The notes under the pieces: model-generated | Databases searched by the model: none | Told to the model about the DNA's origin: nothing | What the model saw: the letters and a program-made list of their open reading frames with translations, nothing else | Assembly (NCBI RefSeq): GCF_041902385.1 | Contig: NZ_CP169244.1 | Span: 496,001-560,000 of the forward strand | DNA from: Arcticibacter sp041902385 | Lineage (GTDB): Bacteria; Bacteroidota; Bacteroidia; Sphingobacteriales; Sphingobacteriaceae | Reading direction: 5' to 3' | DNA length: 64,000 nt | Position numbers and translations under genes: made by a program | In this document: positions 61,736 through 64,000 of the stretch, in pieces | Numbering within the stretch: position 1 is the stretch's first letter | Layout of the letters: the number at the start of each line of letters is the position of its first letter

Positions 61736-64000
61736 ATGTCAAGACTAAAAGTGATCGTCGCCTTTATTTTTGGGGCCGTTACAGCGGCCCAGGCACAGAC
61801 ATCCTATCTGTGGAAGCAGGGCACTTCCGGCGGGTATAGCTACAAGTACGTCAGCAATGACCCCACCCATTCCAGGTTTTACACCCTGAAGAACGGGCTC
61901 ACGGTCGTGCTCAGTCCCACTCCCAAGCAGCCACGCATCCAGACCTATATCGCCGTAAAGGCGGGAAGCAAGACTGACCCCGCTACCCACACGGGATTAG
62001 CGCATTACCTCGAACATTTAATGTTTAAGGGCACAGATAAATACGGATCGCTTGACTGGAGCAAGGAGAAGCCGCTGCTTGATAAAATAGATGCTTTGTA
62101 TGAGCAATACAATTCAACGAAAGACGAAGCAAAGCGTAAGGAAATCTATAAAGAGATCGACAAGGTATCAGGGCAAGCAGCAAAATACGCCATTGCCAAT
62201 GAATACGACAAGATGATGTCGTCAATGGGAGCTCAGGGAACTAACGCGTTCACTTCTTTTGAACAAACTGTCTATACTGAAGATATTCCGGCCAGTGCGG
62301 TCGACAAATACCTGTCAGTACAGGCCGAGCGGTTCCGTTACCCGGTATTCCGCATCTTCCACACCGAACTCGAAGCAGTTTATGAAGAAAAGAACCGCGG
62401 TCTTGATAACGACTCAAGAAAAGTGTTCGAAACCATGTTTGCGGCCCTCTTCCCTAACAACAACTACGGAAAACAGACCACCATCGGTACGATTGAACAT
62501 TTGAAGAATCCTTCATTAAAAGAAATCCGGAAGTACTTCTATACGTATTATGTTCCCAACAATATGGGCGTGATCATGTCGGGCGACTTCAACCCTGACG
62601 AGATGATCAGAAAGATCGACCGGAGCTTTTCCTATATGAAGGCGAAAGCGATTCCTGCCTATACCTTCAGTCCCGAAAAGCCTATTCCCGCACCTGTGGC
62701 GAAAGAAGTGTTCGGACCAACCCCCGAAAATATTATGATTGGCTACCGCTTTCCCGGAGCAGCCACTCCTGACGCGCAAATGCTGAATCTCGTGGGTGAA
62801 ATCCTGACGAACGGCAAAGCCGGTCTTTTCGACCTCAACCTCACCAAAAAACAGAAGATGCTGAGCGCAGGCGCATTTTCATACAACCTGAAAGACTACA
62901 GCGTATTGCTTTTACAGGGGAACCCGATAAAGGGGCAGTCGCTTGACGATGTTAAATCGCTCATGCTGGGTGAAATTGAAAAGTTGAAGAAAGGGGAGTT
63001 TGACGAAACCCTCATCACCTCAATCGTCAACAACCTCAAGAAAAGCACCCTTGAAGAAAACCAGAACTACACGTCACGTGCCGGTAACCTGATGGACGCC
63101 TTCACTTCGGGCATTGACTGGAGTGCCCGCGTGGCTACAGCCGACAAGCTGTCTAAGATCACCAAAAGGCAGATCGTTGATTTTGCCAATAAGTATCTTA
63201 AAGACAACTACGTGATCGTTTACAAAAGACAGGGTGAAGACAAAAATGTGTTAAAAGTTGAGAAACCTCCTATTACACCAGTAGAGGTGAACCGCGACGC
63301 TCAGTCGCCCTTCCTGAAGACGATAGCAACCATGCCGTCGAACAAGGTAAATCCGTCATGGCTCGATTTTAACCGCGACATAGAGCGCACCAAGTCAGGT
63401 CCGCTAAACGTGCTGGCAGTTAAGAACAAAGACAATTCCATCTTCGGCCTGTACTACCGGTATAACATGGGCAGCCTGAACAATAAGTTACTGCCCATGG
63501 CAGCAGAATACATCCAGTATCTGGGCACCGATAAGATGACTGCTGAAGAGATCAGTAAGGAGTTTTACAAGCTGGCAGCTTCTTTCAGGGTCAACACCTC
63601 CAATGAAGTGTCTACCGTGAGTATCTCGGGACTGCAGGAGAACTTTGACAAAACGATCCGCCTCTACGAATCGGTTCTGAACAACTGCAAGGCGGACGAA
63701 GCCGCGCTGAAGGGGCTCAAAGAACGGATGAAGAAAAGCCGTGAAAATGCAAAGCTCAATAAATCGCTGATCATGCAGGGCCTGGTGAACTACGCACAGT
63801 TCGGCGCAAAGAATCCGTTCAACAACGTGCTCACCGATGCAGAGCTCGAAGCAGTAACTGCTCAGCAGCTGGTTGACCTGCTGCATGACCTGGGTAAGTT
63901 TGAACATACCGTGCTGTACTATGGTCCCAGAACAGCAGAACAGATTGCTGCCGAACTAAAACCGTTGCACGCAGCACCAGCCTCGTTCAAACCCGCCCCT
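61736..64000 (+). CDS. M16 family zinc peptidase (insulinase-like), runs off window
   Basis: An unbroken frame of 755 codons from the ATG at 61736 to the window end. A signal peptide (ending near AAQAQ) is followed by an M16 domain with the inverted zinc motif HYLEH at residues 90-94 and the downstream Glu region ELEAVYEEKNRG. A second, inactive-type M16 repeat begins after about residue 540. Periplasmic M16 proteases of Bacteroidota degrade peptides; the neighbouring OPT transporter could import the products. It follows the OPT stop by 53 bp and may share its transcript. The C terminus is outside the window. Confidence 0.93.
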   Translation, partial: MSRLKVIVAFIFGAVTAAQAQTSYLWKQGTSGGYSYKYVSNDPTHSRFYTLKNGLTVVLSPTPKQPRIQTYIAVKAGSKTDPATHTGLAHYLEHLMFKGTDKYGSLDWSKEKPLLDKIDALYEQYNSTKDEAKRKEIYKEIDKVSGQAAKYAIANEYDKMMSSMGAQGTNAFTSFEQTVYTEDIPASAVDKYLSVQAERFRYPVFRIFHTELEAVYEEKNRGLDNDSRKVFETMFAALFPNNNYGKQTTIGTIEHLKNPSLKEIRKYFYTYYVPNNMGVIMSGDFNPDEMIRKIDRSFSYMKAKAIPAYTFSPEKPIPAPVAKEVFGPTPENIMIGYRFPGAATPDAQMLNLVGEILTNGKAGLFDLNLTKKQKMLSAGAFSYNLKDYSVLLLQGNPIKGQSLDDVKSLMLGEIEKLKKGEFDETLITSIVNNLKKSTLEENQNYTSRAGNLMDAFTSGIDWSARVATADKLSKITKRQIVDFANKYLKDNYVIVYKRQGEDKNVLKVEKPPITPVEVNRDAQSPFLKTIATMPSNKVNPSWLDFNRDIERTKSGPLNVLAVKNKDNSIFGLYYRYNMGSLNNKLLPMAAEYIQYLGTDKMTAEEISKEFYKLAASFRVNTSNEVSTVSISGLQENFDKTIRLYESVLNNCKADEAALKGLKERMKKSRENAKLNKSLIMQGLVNYAQFGAKNPFNNVLTDAELEAVTAQQLVDLLHDLGKFEHTVLYYGPRTAEQIAAELKPLHAAPASFKPAP

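Overview
The window looks like a chromosomal stretch of a Bacteroidota bacterium, most likely of the Sphingobacteriaceae (Pedobacter/Mucilaginibacter-like). The reasons are the protein families (DUF3822 beside rsmD, fused E1 alpha/beta ketoacid dehydrogenase, fused DAHP synthase/chorismate mutase, DUF1080, PmoA-like, GH127), a tmRNA tag reading GENNYALAA, promoters of the TAnnTTTG type, and little use of Shine-Dalgarno sites. No ribosomal RNA, CRISPR array or prophage is visible. The only mobile DNA is an IS256-type transposase remnant and a small transposase-like HTH gene.

Layout. 0-6 kb: small membrane/plug-like genes, a GNAT acetyltransferase, a secreted GH127 arabinofuranosidase, then an 11-bp-phased repeat array next to the transposase remnant. 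6-11 kb: DUF2911 protein, HAD phosphatase, a 67-bp tandem repeat, proline dehydrogenase, S4 protein and aroB. 11.5-17 kb: an aromatic amino acid operon (pheA, DAHP synthase/chorismate mutase, aroA, aroC) whose spacers are filled with 7-bp-periodic repeats. It is preceded by a promoter, a 16-codon leader peptide half of whose residues are Trp, Tyr or Phe, and mutually exclusive antiterminator and terminator hairpins. 17-25 kb: a TetR regulator with two matching palindromic operators and a YbhGFSR-like efflux operon (TolC, HlyD, two ABC ATPases, two permeases). 25-33 kb: E1 dehydrogenase, DUF1573 protein, aminotransferase, tmRNA, zinc metallopeptidase, a symporter pseudogene and DinB. 33-43 kb: cation symporter, EamA transporter, GH43, and an operon of two Gfo/Idh/MocA oxidoreductases, DUF1080 and a PmoA-like protein. 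43-54 kb: LTA-synthase-like phosphotransferase, envelope proteins, CHASE3 kinase, helicase, DUF3822-rsmD-coaD, NUDIX, pyrE, SRPBCC. 54-64 kb: DJ-1, ClpB, GmhB, DUF3817, an OPT transporter and the first 755 codons of an M16 peptidase.

Two themes cross the window. First, ten reading-frame breaks in eight or nine otherwise well conserved genes all sit in a homopolymer of 5-7 bases. This points to systematic sequence error rather than pseudogenes, so I annotate those genes as single loci. Second, eight genes carry TAnnTTTG exactly 4 or 5 bases before their ATG, which predicts leaderless or nearly leaderless mRNAs and helps choose start codons.

The most notable item is the aromatic leader/attenuator at 11578-11756. 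The 7-bp and 11-bp periodic intergenic arrays are the most unexplained.
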